Source: Euryarchaeota archaeon UBA53 (GTDB lineage: Archaea; Thermoplasmatota; Poseidoniia; Poseidoniales; Poseidoniaceae). Taken from it: a stretch of DNA of 64,000 nucleotides. A model generated the notes under the pieces. The model was not told where the DNA came from. It saw only the letters and a list, made by a program, of their open reading frames with translations, and did not search any database. A program made the translations under genes and the position numbers. The stretch spans positions 1 to 64,000 of the forward strand of contig DAZU01000067.1 of the NCBI GenBank assembly GCA_002507425.1, in the 5' to 3' direction. Positions 54,119 to 62,100 of this stretch are shown here, one piece after another. The first letter of the stretch is position 1. Each line of letters starts with the position of its first letter.

Positions 54119-55357
54119 TCACTGGATCGTTCCATGACCTATCAGTCTCCACCTTGCGCCAACACGTCTCGATATCGATATTCTCTGTCCTTTATCTGCA
54201 CAAATTGGTAGTCTGAGGTTCAATGTAGCGCTTTCTTTTTTGGGGTTTGAAACTACTCCAACACTTGTTGCAGTTGCAACATTAACCATCAACATCTCAT
54301 TGGACCGAAGTGGCATTATTTGACTAGGTTCCTCTCCTTCTCCTGAAACCATATTTTTCATGAGTTTCAATGAAATATCAACCTTATCTCTGACCTCTGG
54401 CAGTTCTCCGACTCTAGCGACAACTTGTCCAGAGAGATTATCGGATGTGGTCAGGGCAGGATCTAGAGGAGTTGCCATTCCACACAAACCGCCGGCATGC
54501 ATACTGTCAAGGTTTAATCCTCCACCTTGCATGCTTGAGACCTTTGTCTTGATTGGCTCGTAATGTACTTTGTTTCCTTTTTCTATCTTCTTACCAGGTC
54601 CAATCAATACCTCATCATCGATATTGAATTCCCCTTCAACAATACTTCCTCCGATTACTCCACCTCGAAGTTTTGTTGGCCGTGTGCCGGGTTTGTTAAT
54701 GTCGAAAGAGCGAGCGACGTGCATGATAGCCCTTTTGTCTTTAGACCTGTCAGGGGTTGTTATGGTTGCTTCTATAGCCTGAATTAATATATCCAGATTC
54801 ACATCGTGATGTGCAGAAACGGGGATTATAGGAGCCTTTTCAACAATCGTGCCTTTTACAAATTCCTTTATTTCTTTATATGACTCAACCGCTCTTTCTT
54901 TCGTAACAAGATCGATTTTATTTTGGACAATAACGATGTTCTCTATGCCTGCAATCTCGAGAGCCATCAGGTGCTCTCGTGTTTGTGGTTGAGGACAGGA
55001 GTCATTGGCTGCTATCATTAGCATCGCACCGTCCATTATACTTGCACCAGTGATCATGATTGCCATAAGTGTCTCATGACCCGGGGCGTCTACAAATGAA
55101 ACCACTCTTTGTAGTTCTGTGGCATCATCATTTCCACCGCCCGGTCTTTTGCCGGTGGCATAATATTCTCCCTTATCGGTCTTGTAAAATGCGGTGTCGG
55201 CATAACCAAGTTTTATGGATATACCTCTCTTTCTTTCCTCTGAATGAGTATCCGTCCATATGCCTGATAATGCTTGAGTCAATGTCGTTTTCCCATGGTC
55301 AACGTGTCCTACTAGTCCAATATTCACTTCTGGTTGTTTGGGAAGCTTGCGTGCCAT
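54119..55357 (-). CDS. Translation initiation factor aIF2 subunit gamma
   Basis: A 412-residue GTPase that delivers initiator tRNA to the small subunit as part of aIF2. G1 is GHVDHGKTTL, G3 is VDAPGHETLMAIMITGA, G4 is VQNKIDLV; the C-terminal domains have GGVIGGSIVEGEFNIDDE and CGMATPLDPALT. The zinc-knuckle stretch between the switch and G3 lacks cysteines here (FYKTDKGEYYATGKRPGG), whereas many archaeal homologs have CxxC pairs. It lies 40 bases after S6e, the usual archaeal order. Confidence 0.97.
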   Translation of the reverse strand: MARKLPKQPEVNIGLVGHVDHGKTTLTQALSGIWTDTHSEERKRGISIKLGYADTAFYKTDKGEYYATGKRPGGGNDDATELQRVVSFVDAPGHETLMAIMITGASIMDGAMLMIAANDSCPQPQTREHLMALEIAGIENIVIVQNKIDLVTKERAVESYKEIKEFVKGTIVEKAPIIPVSAHHDVNLDILIQAIEATITTPDRSKDKRAIMHVARSFDINKPGTRPTKLRGGVIGGSIVEGEFNIDDEVLIGPGKKIEKGNKVHYEPIKTKVSSMQGGGLNLDSMHAGGLCGMATPLDPALTTSDNLSGQVVARVGELPEVRDKVDISLKLMKNMVSGEGEEPSQIMPLRSNEMLMVNVATATSVGVVSNPKKESATLNLRLPICADKGQRISISRRVGARWRLIGHGTIQ

Positions 55358-55397
55358 GCTCCCTAACCTCCTAAAACCTCAAACCAGTTCTGATGCT

Positions 55398-55877
55398 TCA
55401 GTCACTGCTCTCCTCGATTGACCCAAGAATATCTCCTAGGCTTTTGTTGGCAGCTTCCACGACTTTGAGATTTATTTGTCTTGTATCTTGAGTAATGGTA
55501 TTTCCTCGGAAGTTCCTGCGTTTCCTCATCCCATCAGGTTTGTATCGGAATCTTTTCTTTTCCCCGCCCTTTGATTTGAAAACTAGTGAATGGCCTTTGA
55601 ACCCAGTAGATGCAGTCACTAAAACGGATTGTCGATTACCTCCGCTTAGATCGCTCCGCATTGGAGTTCCTGTTTTGTCAGAGCCACCGGTGATTTCTAA
55701 CTTATAGCCAGCTAGAGTCTGCTCTCCCTCTCCAACGAAAATTCCGTCAACCAAATCTCCTATTCGCTTTCCTAGGAATTGTGATAGATTATTCCCACTG
55801 ATTGTCATGTTGTAGGAACGTCCACCGTTGTCTGGATTTGTGTCATTGACCACTGCGATAAACGTTGTCTCTGCCAT
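55398..55877 (-). CDS. rps6e: Small-subunit ribosomal protein S6e
   Basis: A 159-residue archaeal/eukaryotic S6e. Characteristic parts are GKRIGDLVDGIFVGEGEQTL, GYKLEITGGSDKTGTPMRSD, and FKGHSLVFKSKGGEKKRFRY, followed by a basic KPDGMRKRRNFRGNTI. The C-terminal tail is longer and more acidic than in some archaea. It heads the S6e / aIF2 gamma / PIN group. Confidence 0.95.
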   Translation of the reverse strand: MAETTFIAVVNDTNPDNGGRSYNMTISGNNLSQFLGKRIGDLVDGIFVGEGEQTLAGYKLEITGGSDKTGTPMRSDLSGGNRQSVLVTASTGFKGHSLVFKSKGGEKKRFRYKPDGMRKRRNFRGNTITQDTRQINLKVVEAANKSLGDILGSIEESSD

Positions 55878-55947
55878 ATTATCAACTCTTGAGCGGCTTT
55901 GCGACTTAAGCAGGGTATTTATGCCCTTTTATCATCAAAAAATCAAT

Positions 55948-57132
55948 CTAACGACGTATTTTAGTCGGAATCAGCGTTTCGAGCCTGCGTGCAACATCGC
56001 TGGGAAGCATATGAGGCATCGAAATATGTTGAGTTCTGCCTCGACCAACCTCAGCTTTTGCAGTTCTTGTCACAATGATATCTTCTTGTGCCAATCTTTT
56101 CAGGTGTTTCCAGAGCGTAGTGTGACCTTTTGGAGATTCATCGAACTCTTCGCATACCACATGATACAGTTTTTCTGCTATACCGCTTGTAACACTTTCC
56201 TGCTTCTTTAATCTCCTACATAGACCTAACAAGATGAGCATTGCATGAACGGGTATATCGTCAATGTTCATCGAATCGACATTGTTTGGCATGGTGATAA
56301 CAGTCCTTTGAACATCTTTGGGTTCAATAATGGATCTACCTGATGATTCAGCACGCTTTGCAGCACCTTCTAGAAGTTCAATTGACTGCCTAGCATCTCC
56401 AGAGGGAGCAGCAGCCTGAGCCACTAATTCTAGAATTTCATCAGGACACGTTCCGGTGACTAAACCTAAATCTCTTCTCTGAGAAATTATTTGAAAAAGT
56501 CCGTTTTCATCATATGGAGGTATTCTGATATGATTTGAGCGCCCAACTCTTGACAACACCGCATTTTCTAGCAAATCCAAGATCTGCTCCTGACTTACTA
56601 GTATTGTTGAGAGCGTTCCAGTTCCATCTCTATCTTCATCAATTCGCATCAATTTGTAAATTATGTCATCTCCCGACCTTCTCAGCAGGTGGTCTACTTC
56701 ATCTAAAATTACTATTAAGTGAGAATTACTGTTGCTAAGCATCCTTCTTAAACTTGTTAGAAGTTCTCCAACTCCAAGGCCTCTGTCTGGGTGTCCAGGG
56801 TCCAAATCTTGGACTATTTTTTGCATCACCCGGGACGGAGTTGCAGCATTTCTGCAGTTAACGTGCACGTGCCGAATATTCCTTTTGTCGGCCAGATGTC
56901 GAATAACATCTTTACAGAAACGCTTTGCTAACGCAGTTTTGCCAGATCCTACTGGGCCGGTAATTACAGCTCTTGCAGTTCCTTCTGGGTGACTGATACT
57001 GCCAAAGATAGACGCCAATTCCTTTTGTAATTCTTCTCTTCCAACAAGGATATCTGGTATAAAATCAAAGCCAAAAACCTCGGGATTGTTAAGCACGAGG
57101 CCAGCACCGATTCGGTCTAGATAGGAACTCAT
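55948..57132 (-). CDS. orc1: Orc1/Cdc6 replication initiator
   Basis: A 394-residue AAA+ initiator. Walker A is GPVGSGKTALAKRFC, Walker B is VILDEVDHLL, sensor segments include STILVSQEQ and RVGRSNHIRI, and AAPSGDARQSIELLEGA is the lid arginine motif. The C-terminal winged helix (GHTTLWKHLKRLAQEDIIVT) binds origin DNA. In archaea the gene usually lies beside an origin, and an 18-base palindrome sits upstream of its start. It is divergent from nothing and 70 bases from S6e, same strand. Confidence 0.94.
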   Translation of the reverse strand: MSSYLDRIGAGLVLNNPEVFGFDFIPDILVGREELQKELASIFGSISHPEGTARAVITGPVGSGKTALAKRFCKDVIRHLADKRNIRHVHVNCRNAATPSRVMQKIVQDLDPGHPDRGLGVGELLTSLRRMLSNSNSHLIVILDEVDHLLRRSGDDIIYKLMRIDEDRDGTGTLSTILVSQEQILDLLENAVLSRVGRSNHIRIPPYDENGLFQIISQRRDLGLVTGTCPDEILELVAQAAAPSGDARQSIELLEGAAKRAESSGRSIIEPKDVQRTVITMPNNVDSMNIDDIPVHAMLILLGLCRRLKKQESVTSGIAEKLYHVVCEEFDESPKGHTTLWKHLKRLAQEDIIVTRTAKAEVGRGRTQHISMPHMLPSDVARRLETLIPTKIRR

Positions 57133-57157
57133 GACTACAAAGGGTCATCGTCTATGG

Positions 57158-57175
57158 TTATTGAACTTTCAATAA
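57158..57175. promoter_or_regulatory. 18-base palindrome upstream of orc1
   Basis: TTATTGAA and TTCAATAA arms (8 bp, perfect) flank CT, 26 bases before the orc1 start. It could be an autoregulatory operator or an origin-recognition-type element in the 168-base AT-rich gap before Dph2. No second copy was found nearby. Confidence 0.4.
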
Positions 57176-57300
57176 GAAATTATCATGCAGATATCTCATA
57201 GGTAGTAATGTCGCAGATCGAGAGAGAAAAAATAGACTGATATTCATTGTCAAAATCACAATAAACAACGATGAGCAATAGGCACTATGATTCTGCGAAA

Positions 57301-58407
57301 TCAGTGTATCTGATCAAACTTGTATCCATTTTCCCACTTCTTTTCGCCTAAAACAACTTGCAATTCGTATGGGGTGAGCATAGGTTTCGCATATTTTACC
57401 GCATCATCGATTGCGATTCTAGGGCATGCGGTATTGACAAAAACATCCACAGGGTAGAAATCAATTAATTCTGGTCCAATATGTTCCATAGCGAGTAAGA
57501 AACCTTTCTTGCCATGCTTCTCAAGCTTTCTTTTCATACGAAGAGCCAAATTGCGTCGCATTTGGCCAGGTTTGGCACCAATTAGTATTCCAAATCTATC
57601 TTTATCCATTGAGGACATAATCAATCCAGACCGTTGTCTTAGGATTCGTTCAATCCTTTCTCTACCCATCTCTTTGGCATCTCCAGAATATGGGTCTAAC
57701 ATGGCCAGAGGCTTACCTGTGTGCAATACAAGACCGATTGGATGGAAATCTCCACTCCCAAGGAACACGTAGTGTCCGACAGTTGGATCATCTCCTGAGT
57801 AATTGCATCCCAGCACCTGCCCGGGCAGTGTTAGTCTAGCTCCTCCAACTGGTATTGTGACATCAAATCCTGCGTCTTCGAAGTGTTTTTTGAATGTAGG
57901 CAGTAGGTGCAGGTGTTGTATGCTGCCCACCAATCCCAGTTTTGTATCAGTGAGCGGTGCAACTCTTCCCACCATATCTTCGAATTTGTCAATAGCTTCA
58001 AGTTCTGACAAGACCGGTCCAGATGCTCCGTTTAGACGACTTCTAGCAATCTCTCGGTGTGCGTGTAAGTATGGAAGAACGGGGGCAATCTCAGGACTTC
58101 CATGGTAAGTCACAGGGATAAATTGAGTTGCCATTCCTGAATCAATATTCATCTGTGAGTGGCCCATGTGTGCTACTAATTCGACTCCTATATTCTGCAT
58201 CTTGTCATGAACTAAATCACAGGCACCGTAGCATGGGTCTGCTGACAAAACAACCCTTGCTGAGGTCTCTGTTTCGATTTCATCCATCATTTCTAAAGCC
58301 TGCATCTTTAACCCTTCAGGTACTTGCAAGGCAATCAGCTTCAGGTCGTTTTGCTTGATTCTTTCAACGAGGTCGTCAAGTTGAAAGTCATGTCTGTCAA
58401 GGTCCAA
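57301..58407 (-). CDS. dph2: Diphthamide biosynthesis enzyme Dph2 (radical SAM type)
   Basis: A 368-residue enzyme that transfers the 3-amino-3-carboxypropyl group of SAM to the target histidine of elongation factor 2. The three cysteines that bind its 4Fe-4S cluster are in DPCYGACD, VLGCNYS and NTACPRIAIDD. QVPEGLKMQALEM is the expected start and AMEHIGPELIDFYPVDVFVN precedes the last cysteine. Standard archaeal homodimer length. Monocistronic as seen. Confidence 0.94.
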   Translation of the reverse strand: MDLDRHDFQLDDLVERIKQNDLKLIALQVPEGLKMQALEMMDEIETETSARVVLSADPCYGACDLVHDKMQNIGVELVAHMGHSQMNIDSGMATQFIPVTYHGSPEIAPVLPYLHAHREIARSRLNGASGPVLSELEAIDKFEDMVGRVAPLTDTKLGLVGSIQHLHLLPTFKKHFEDAGFDVTIPVGGARLTLPGQVLGCNYSGDDPTVGHYVFLGSGDFHPIGLVLHTGKPLAMLDPYSGDAKEMGRERIERILRQRSGLIMSSMDKDRFGILIGAKPGQMRRNLALRMKRKLEKHGKKGFLLAMEHIGPELIDFYPVDVFVNTACPRIAIDDAVKYAKPMLTPYELQVVLGEKKWENGYKFDQIH

Positions 58408-58492
58408 GCATACTCACCTCATCGTTTATGGTCCTACCTGGGGCTTCATCCATCTATTAATATGGGTTTGGCCTCACAAGTGCTTTGAACAA

Positions 58493-58894
58493 TCATCCCT
58501 CTGCTAAAAAGTCGACATACTCATCAGGTTCGAGCAAATTTTCCATGTCCACGTCGTGCGGGTTGAGTATGATAATCCAACCTAGATCGTATGGTGAGTC
58601 GTTCACTAAATCGGGATTAATCTCAACTTCACCGTTGACTTCAGCTATTTCGCCTGCGAAAGGGCTTGGGAATGTGAATTTCTCTTCTGCGGTCCAAATG
58701 GAGAATAGATTCTGCTCTTCATCTACCTCAGTTTCAGCATGCGGAAGGATAATTCTGAGTACTTCGCCAATGTCTGCAGCAAGAAAATCAGAGATGCCAA
58801 TTACTAAGCGGTCGTCCTTTTCTTGATACCAAAGATGGTCTCTTGAATACTTTCGGCTGTGTGCTATTCCAAATTCCATGACTTCATCATCCAT
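58493..58894 (-). CDS. Glycine cleavage H-like protein lacking the lipoyl lysine
   Basis: A 133-residue H-protein homolog. KYSRDHLWYQEKDDRLVIGI and the end LVNDSPYDLGWIIILN align with GcvH without gaps. At the lipoylation hairpin, where GcvH has ESVKAASDIYAP, this protein reads WTAEEKFTFPSP: the acceptor lysine position holds glutamate, and the only lysine is two residues on. It may therefore not carry lipoate in the normal way, or may use the shifted lysine. It is divergent from an acyl-CoA dehydrogenase; no P, T or L proteins are near. ATG 58894 is the chosen start. Confidence 0.75.
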   Translation of the reverse strand: MDDEVMEFGIAHSRKYSRDHLWYQEKDDRLVIGISDFLAADIGEVLRIILPHAETEVDEEQNLFSIWTAEEKFTFPSPFAGEIAEVNGEVEINPDLVNDSPYDLGWIIILNPHDVDMENLLEPDEYVDFLAEG

Positions 58895-58939
58895 GGTCTT
58901 TACCCGGGTCCCCGTGATACAAGTAATATATGAACGCAC

Positions 58940-58958
58940 TGTTAATCATGAATTAACA
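58940..58958. promoter_or_regulatory. TGTTAAT-N5-ATTAACA inverted repeat in the gcvH-like/acd promoter
   Basis: Perfect 7-bp arms flank CATGA between the divergent H-like protein and acyl-CoA dehydrogenase genes. The GTTAAT half-site is the same hexamer that opens the 11-bp repeats next to hmgA (50710-50742). This suggests one regulator could act at both, which is inference. Confidence 0.5.
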
Positions 58959-58998
58959 ATAGGTATCCATAAAATGCTTCAACCATTTGGGTGTGTTC

Positions 58999-60171
58999 AT
59001 GCGCTTTGAAGAGACGGAAGAGCAACAGATGATTCGCGAGATGGTAAGAGACTTTGCTGAATCAGTTTTACCTGAAACTATCGAGCATAGAGACGCCAAT
59101 CAGGTTCCTCCTGCAGAGGAATGGGAGCAATTTTTGGAGTATGGATTACAAGGGATTGCGATTCCGGAGGAATATGGCGGCAACCCGGTTGATGATATTT
59201 CAGAGGCGATTATAATTGAAGAGCTCGCAAGAGTAGACCCTTCCTTCTCGGTGATGTTCTGTGTTCACGTCGGTCTATGTTCAAAAACCATAGCATTGCA
59301 CGGTAATGAAGAACAAAAGAAAAAGTATCTGACTAGACTTGCAGCAGGTGAAGTTGGTGCTTACTCACTTTCTGAAGCAGGTGCTGGAACGGACGCAGCT
59401 GCAATGGTCTGTAAAGCGAAACTTTCTGACGACGGTAAACATTACATCCTTAATGGAGAGAAAATGTGGGTCACTAACGGATCGCAAGCTCAAATTTACG
59501 TTCTATTCGCAAAGGATGTCGATCATCCAGATTACGGCGTCAAAAGGCATGGTGGCTCAACCGCATTTATTGTAGAGCAATCTTTTGAAGGTTTCACTGT
59601 CGGAAAGAAAGAGGATAAATTAGGAATAAGGTCTTCCGATACATGCACTTTGGTATTAGAGAATTGCAAGGTTCCAGTTGAAAATGTCTTGAAAGGGTCC
59701 GGAAAAGGGTTTGCGATTGCCATGAATGCTCTAGATAACTCAAGAATAGGTATTGCAGCACAGGCTCTAGGTATATCTCAGGGAGCCTATGAAGCCGCTT
59801 TGAAGTATTCACATGAAAGAGAAGCATTCGGGAAACCAATTGCAAATCATCAAATGATAACCTCGTACCTTGCCGACATGGCAACTAGGATAGATGCATC
59901 TAGATTACTCGTATACAAGGCATCATGGGCTAAAGAAGAACATTATGAAAATGGAGGGCCAAGACACACAAAAGAAGCTAGTATGGCAAAATTATATGCT
60001 GGCGATACTGCGATGTGGGTCACAGAAAAAGCAATTCAAGTCTTAGGTGGATATGGATATACAAAAGAATTCCCGGTTGAGAGATTCTTCCGTGACGCTA
60101 AGATTACTCAGATATATGAAGGAACACAAGAAGTCCAAAGAATCGTCATAGCGAGAGCAATTCAACCATGA
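58999..60171 (+). CDS. Acyl-CoA dehydrogenase (short-chain type)
   Basis: A 390-residue FAD enzyme that makes the trans-2-enoyl-CoA in fatty-acid or branched acyl-CoA breakdown. AYSLSEAGAGTDAAAM and QVLGGYGYTKEFPVERFFRD are the two family signatures; the catalytic base glutamate is in IYEGTQEVQRI. Resembles butyryl-CoA-type dehydrogenases. ATG 58999 has GGGTG 7 bases upstream; TTG 58987 is less likely. Electron-transfer flavoprotein genes are not in the window. The gene looks bacterial in origin, common in marine Thermoplasmatota. Confidence 0.95.
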   Translation: MRFEETEEQQMIREMVRDFAESVLPETIEHRDANQVPPAEEWEQFLEYGLQGIAIPEEYGGNPVDDISEAIIIEELARVDPSFSVMFCVHVGLCSKTIALHGNEEQKKKYLTRLAAGEVGAYSLSEAGAGTDAAAMVCKAKLSDDGKHYILNGEKMWVTNGSQAQIYVLFAKDVDHPDYGVKRHGGSTAFIVEQSFEGFTVGKKEDKLGIRSSDTCTLVLENCKVPVENVLKGSGKGFAIAMNALDNSRIGIAAQALGISQGAYEAALKYSHEREAFGKPIANHQMITSYLADMATRIDASRLLVYKASWAKEEHYENGGPRHTKEASMAKLYAGDTAMWVTEKAIQVLGGYGYTKEFPVERFFRDAKITQIYEGTQEVQRIVIARAIQP

Positions 60172-60204
60172 CTTGGTTTTGTGATAGAACCCATTAGCAA
60201 CAGC

Positions 60205-61944
60205 TCAATTTAAGCCGTCTCTAATCCAGTTGATAATCTGGTTATATTTGGAGTCAGTATTGTAAGGCAAATGGTGATCAGCAGTTTGGCTATGAACATC
60301 CAAAGAGTTCGAAAACTTCTGAGCCAAAGCAGGCGCAAGGTCTTTGAAATTAACGTCATTTTCTCCTGAAAATACCATCGCTGGAACAGTGAAAGGTGCG
60401 ACTTCGTTAATTGTGTCAATAAGCCCTTCGTGAGTTGTAGGAAGGTATCCATTATACATCATAACTCGATTGAAAGTGTTGTCTGTATTAGCAAGATATA
60501 CCGGTATCATTGCAGCACCTTGAGAATAGCCCAATATTGCATAGAAAGGCCCTTGTTCTTCGACTATTTGGTCCAAATAACTGATTGACCTATCTGCCCA
60601 GTTTCTGTCTGTTGTTGGCTCTCCTTTACCTCCAGGTGGGTCTTTAATCCAGACATTGTTGCTTTCAGGTGTGCTTGCAAATACGAATTCAAACTCGCTC
60701 AAAGTATTCATCAAGTGTTGCATACCTTGTTGGTTCCTAAGGCCGTTTGCAGTTTCGCCTCCTCCGTGGAGTGCTAGAATCTTCAACGGCTGCTGAGGAC
60801 CTATTTGGGAATCAGAGCATCCTACTGCATTTACCTGTTCACCGATAGGGGTCTCAGGACATTCATCCAAATTATTTGAAACTCCATCACTATCGTCGTC
60901 TTTTTGCGACTCTGCGCACCCTTGTGTATCAATGGCTTCGTTTTCGGGGGTGTTAGGGCATAGGTCTAAATCGTTAGTTAATCCATCATTATCATCGTCT
61001 TTTTGAGATTCAGAACATCCGTTATTATCAACAGACTTTCCTAGTTGGGTCATCGGACAAATATCCATGTCATTCATTATTCCATCATCGTCGTCGTCGG
61101 TTTCAGAATCCGAACACCCAGTTGAATACACTGGTTCTCCCTCTGGTGTGGAAGGGCAATCATCGACATCGTCCAGCACAGCATCACCATCCAGGTCTCC
61201 AACTGGCTCTGGTGGCATTGGTAGCGTGACATCCACCGAGACTTCAGATATAGTAAACATACCGCAGGTTACGAAAAGTAAGCCATCAGTGTTATGTGTT
61301 GATGTGTCGATTGTCAATGCATACAGTCCTATCGAACTGATATCTTCTGCTGTGACAAACATTGCTGGATTTTGTCCATCGGGGCGATATTCAAGATTAC
61401 AGGTCTGAGGATAATTATGTAAAATTACGCCTCTTAAAGTTCCAATACTTTCATTCTGTGCAGGCTCTTCCCATGTGAACGTTATGTTAGCTTCTGGCTC
61501 GACTGGCTTGACGATTTCTATTGAGGATGTAACTGAGTTACTTTGACTTCCTAATTCATCATATGCCTTAGCATCGATAATCCAAATTCCCGGATCTGAT
61601 AGAGGAGTTTCTATGGTCCACAATCCTGAATTATCAAGGGAAATATTGTATGAGATTACAGGATTGATTTGATCATCTAAAATATTTATGAAAACATTAG
61701 AAGATTCAAGGTTTTCATCATATACGAATCCTTCTATTGTTGCGTTATTACCATTCCATAAGTGTTTGAATGAATCACTTAAAACGAGCTTTGGAGGATT
61801 GTTTTCATCTTCTTTTTCGACTATTTCTTGTATGGGTTCCTCATTATCCGTATTATCAGATTCAGTTAGAACAAATACGGTTGCTCCGGAACCTGCCATC
61901 AGAAAAACGACAAATAGACTTAGACCCAATGTCCTGCCATCCAT
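60205..61944 (-). CDS. Secreted fusion: beta domains, thrombospondin type 3 repeats, FSH1-like serine hydrolase
   Basis: A 579-residue exported protein. A signal or anchor helix (LGLSLFVVFLMAGSGATVFV) is followed by Ig-like beta regions (about 45-240), then four Asp-rich calcium-binding thrombospondin type 3 repeats (DDVDDCPSTPEGEPV, NDMDICPMTQLG, NDLDLCPNTPEN, NNLDECPETPIG). The last 200 residues form an alpha/beta hydrolase of FSH1/LovG type: ILALHGGGETANGLRNQ, nucleophile GYSQGA, acidic FSGENDVNF and a DHHLPY histidine. It likely hydrolyses an ester or thioester outside the cell. No operon partner. Confidence 0.85.
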   Translation of the reverse strand: MDGRTLGLSLFVVFLMAGSGATVFVLTESDNTDNEEPIQEIVEKEDENNPPKLVLSDSFKHLWNGNNATIEGFVYDENLESSNVFINILDDQINPVISYNISLDNSGLWTIETPLSDPGIWIIDAKAYDELGSQSNSVTSSIEIVKPVEPEANITFTWEEPAQNESIGTLRGVILHNYPQTCNLEYRPDGQNPAMFVTAEDISSIGLYALTIDTSTHNTDGLLFVTCGMFTISEVSVDVTLPMPPEPVGDLDGDAVLDDVDDCPSTPEGEPVYSTGCSDSETDDDDDGIMNDMDICPMTQLGKSVDNNGCSESQKDDDNDGLTNDLDLCPNTPENEAIDTQGCAESQKDDDSDGVSNNLDECPETPIGEQVNAVGCSDSQIGPQQPLKILALHGGGETANGLRNQQGMQHLMNTLSEFEFVFASTPESNNVWIKDPPGGKGEPTTDRNWADRSISYLDQIVEEQGPFYAILGYSQGAAMIPVYLANTDNTFNRVMMYNGYLPTTHEGLIDTINEVAPFTVPAMVFSGENDVNFKDLAPALAQKFSNSLDVHSQTADHHLPYNTDSKYNQIINWIRDGLN

Positions 61945-62100
61945 GCCCCCTAGGAAATTATCAAATGTTATAATCGTAATTGAGAGATGATTTAGAAATT
62001 AGAAATGATTTGCGAGACATTTGCTACCTCGAATATCATTCCATATGTGGTTTTATTTTATAGGATGGTTCAGCTTGAAGTATTATAACAGGTGATTTAG

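Noticed and set aside
61945..62100. Gap before the methyltransferase checked for attachment sites or direct repeats marking an island edge
   Set aside because: No tRNA fragment, integrase or direct repeat seen; only an AT-rich TATA-like stretch near 62049-62064.
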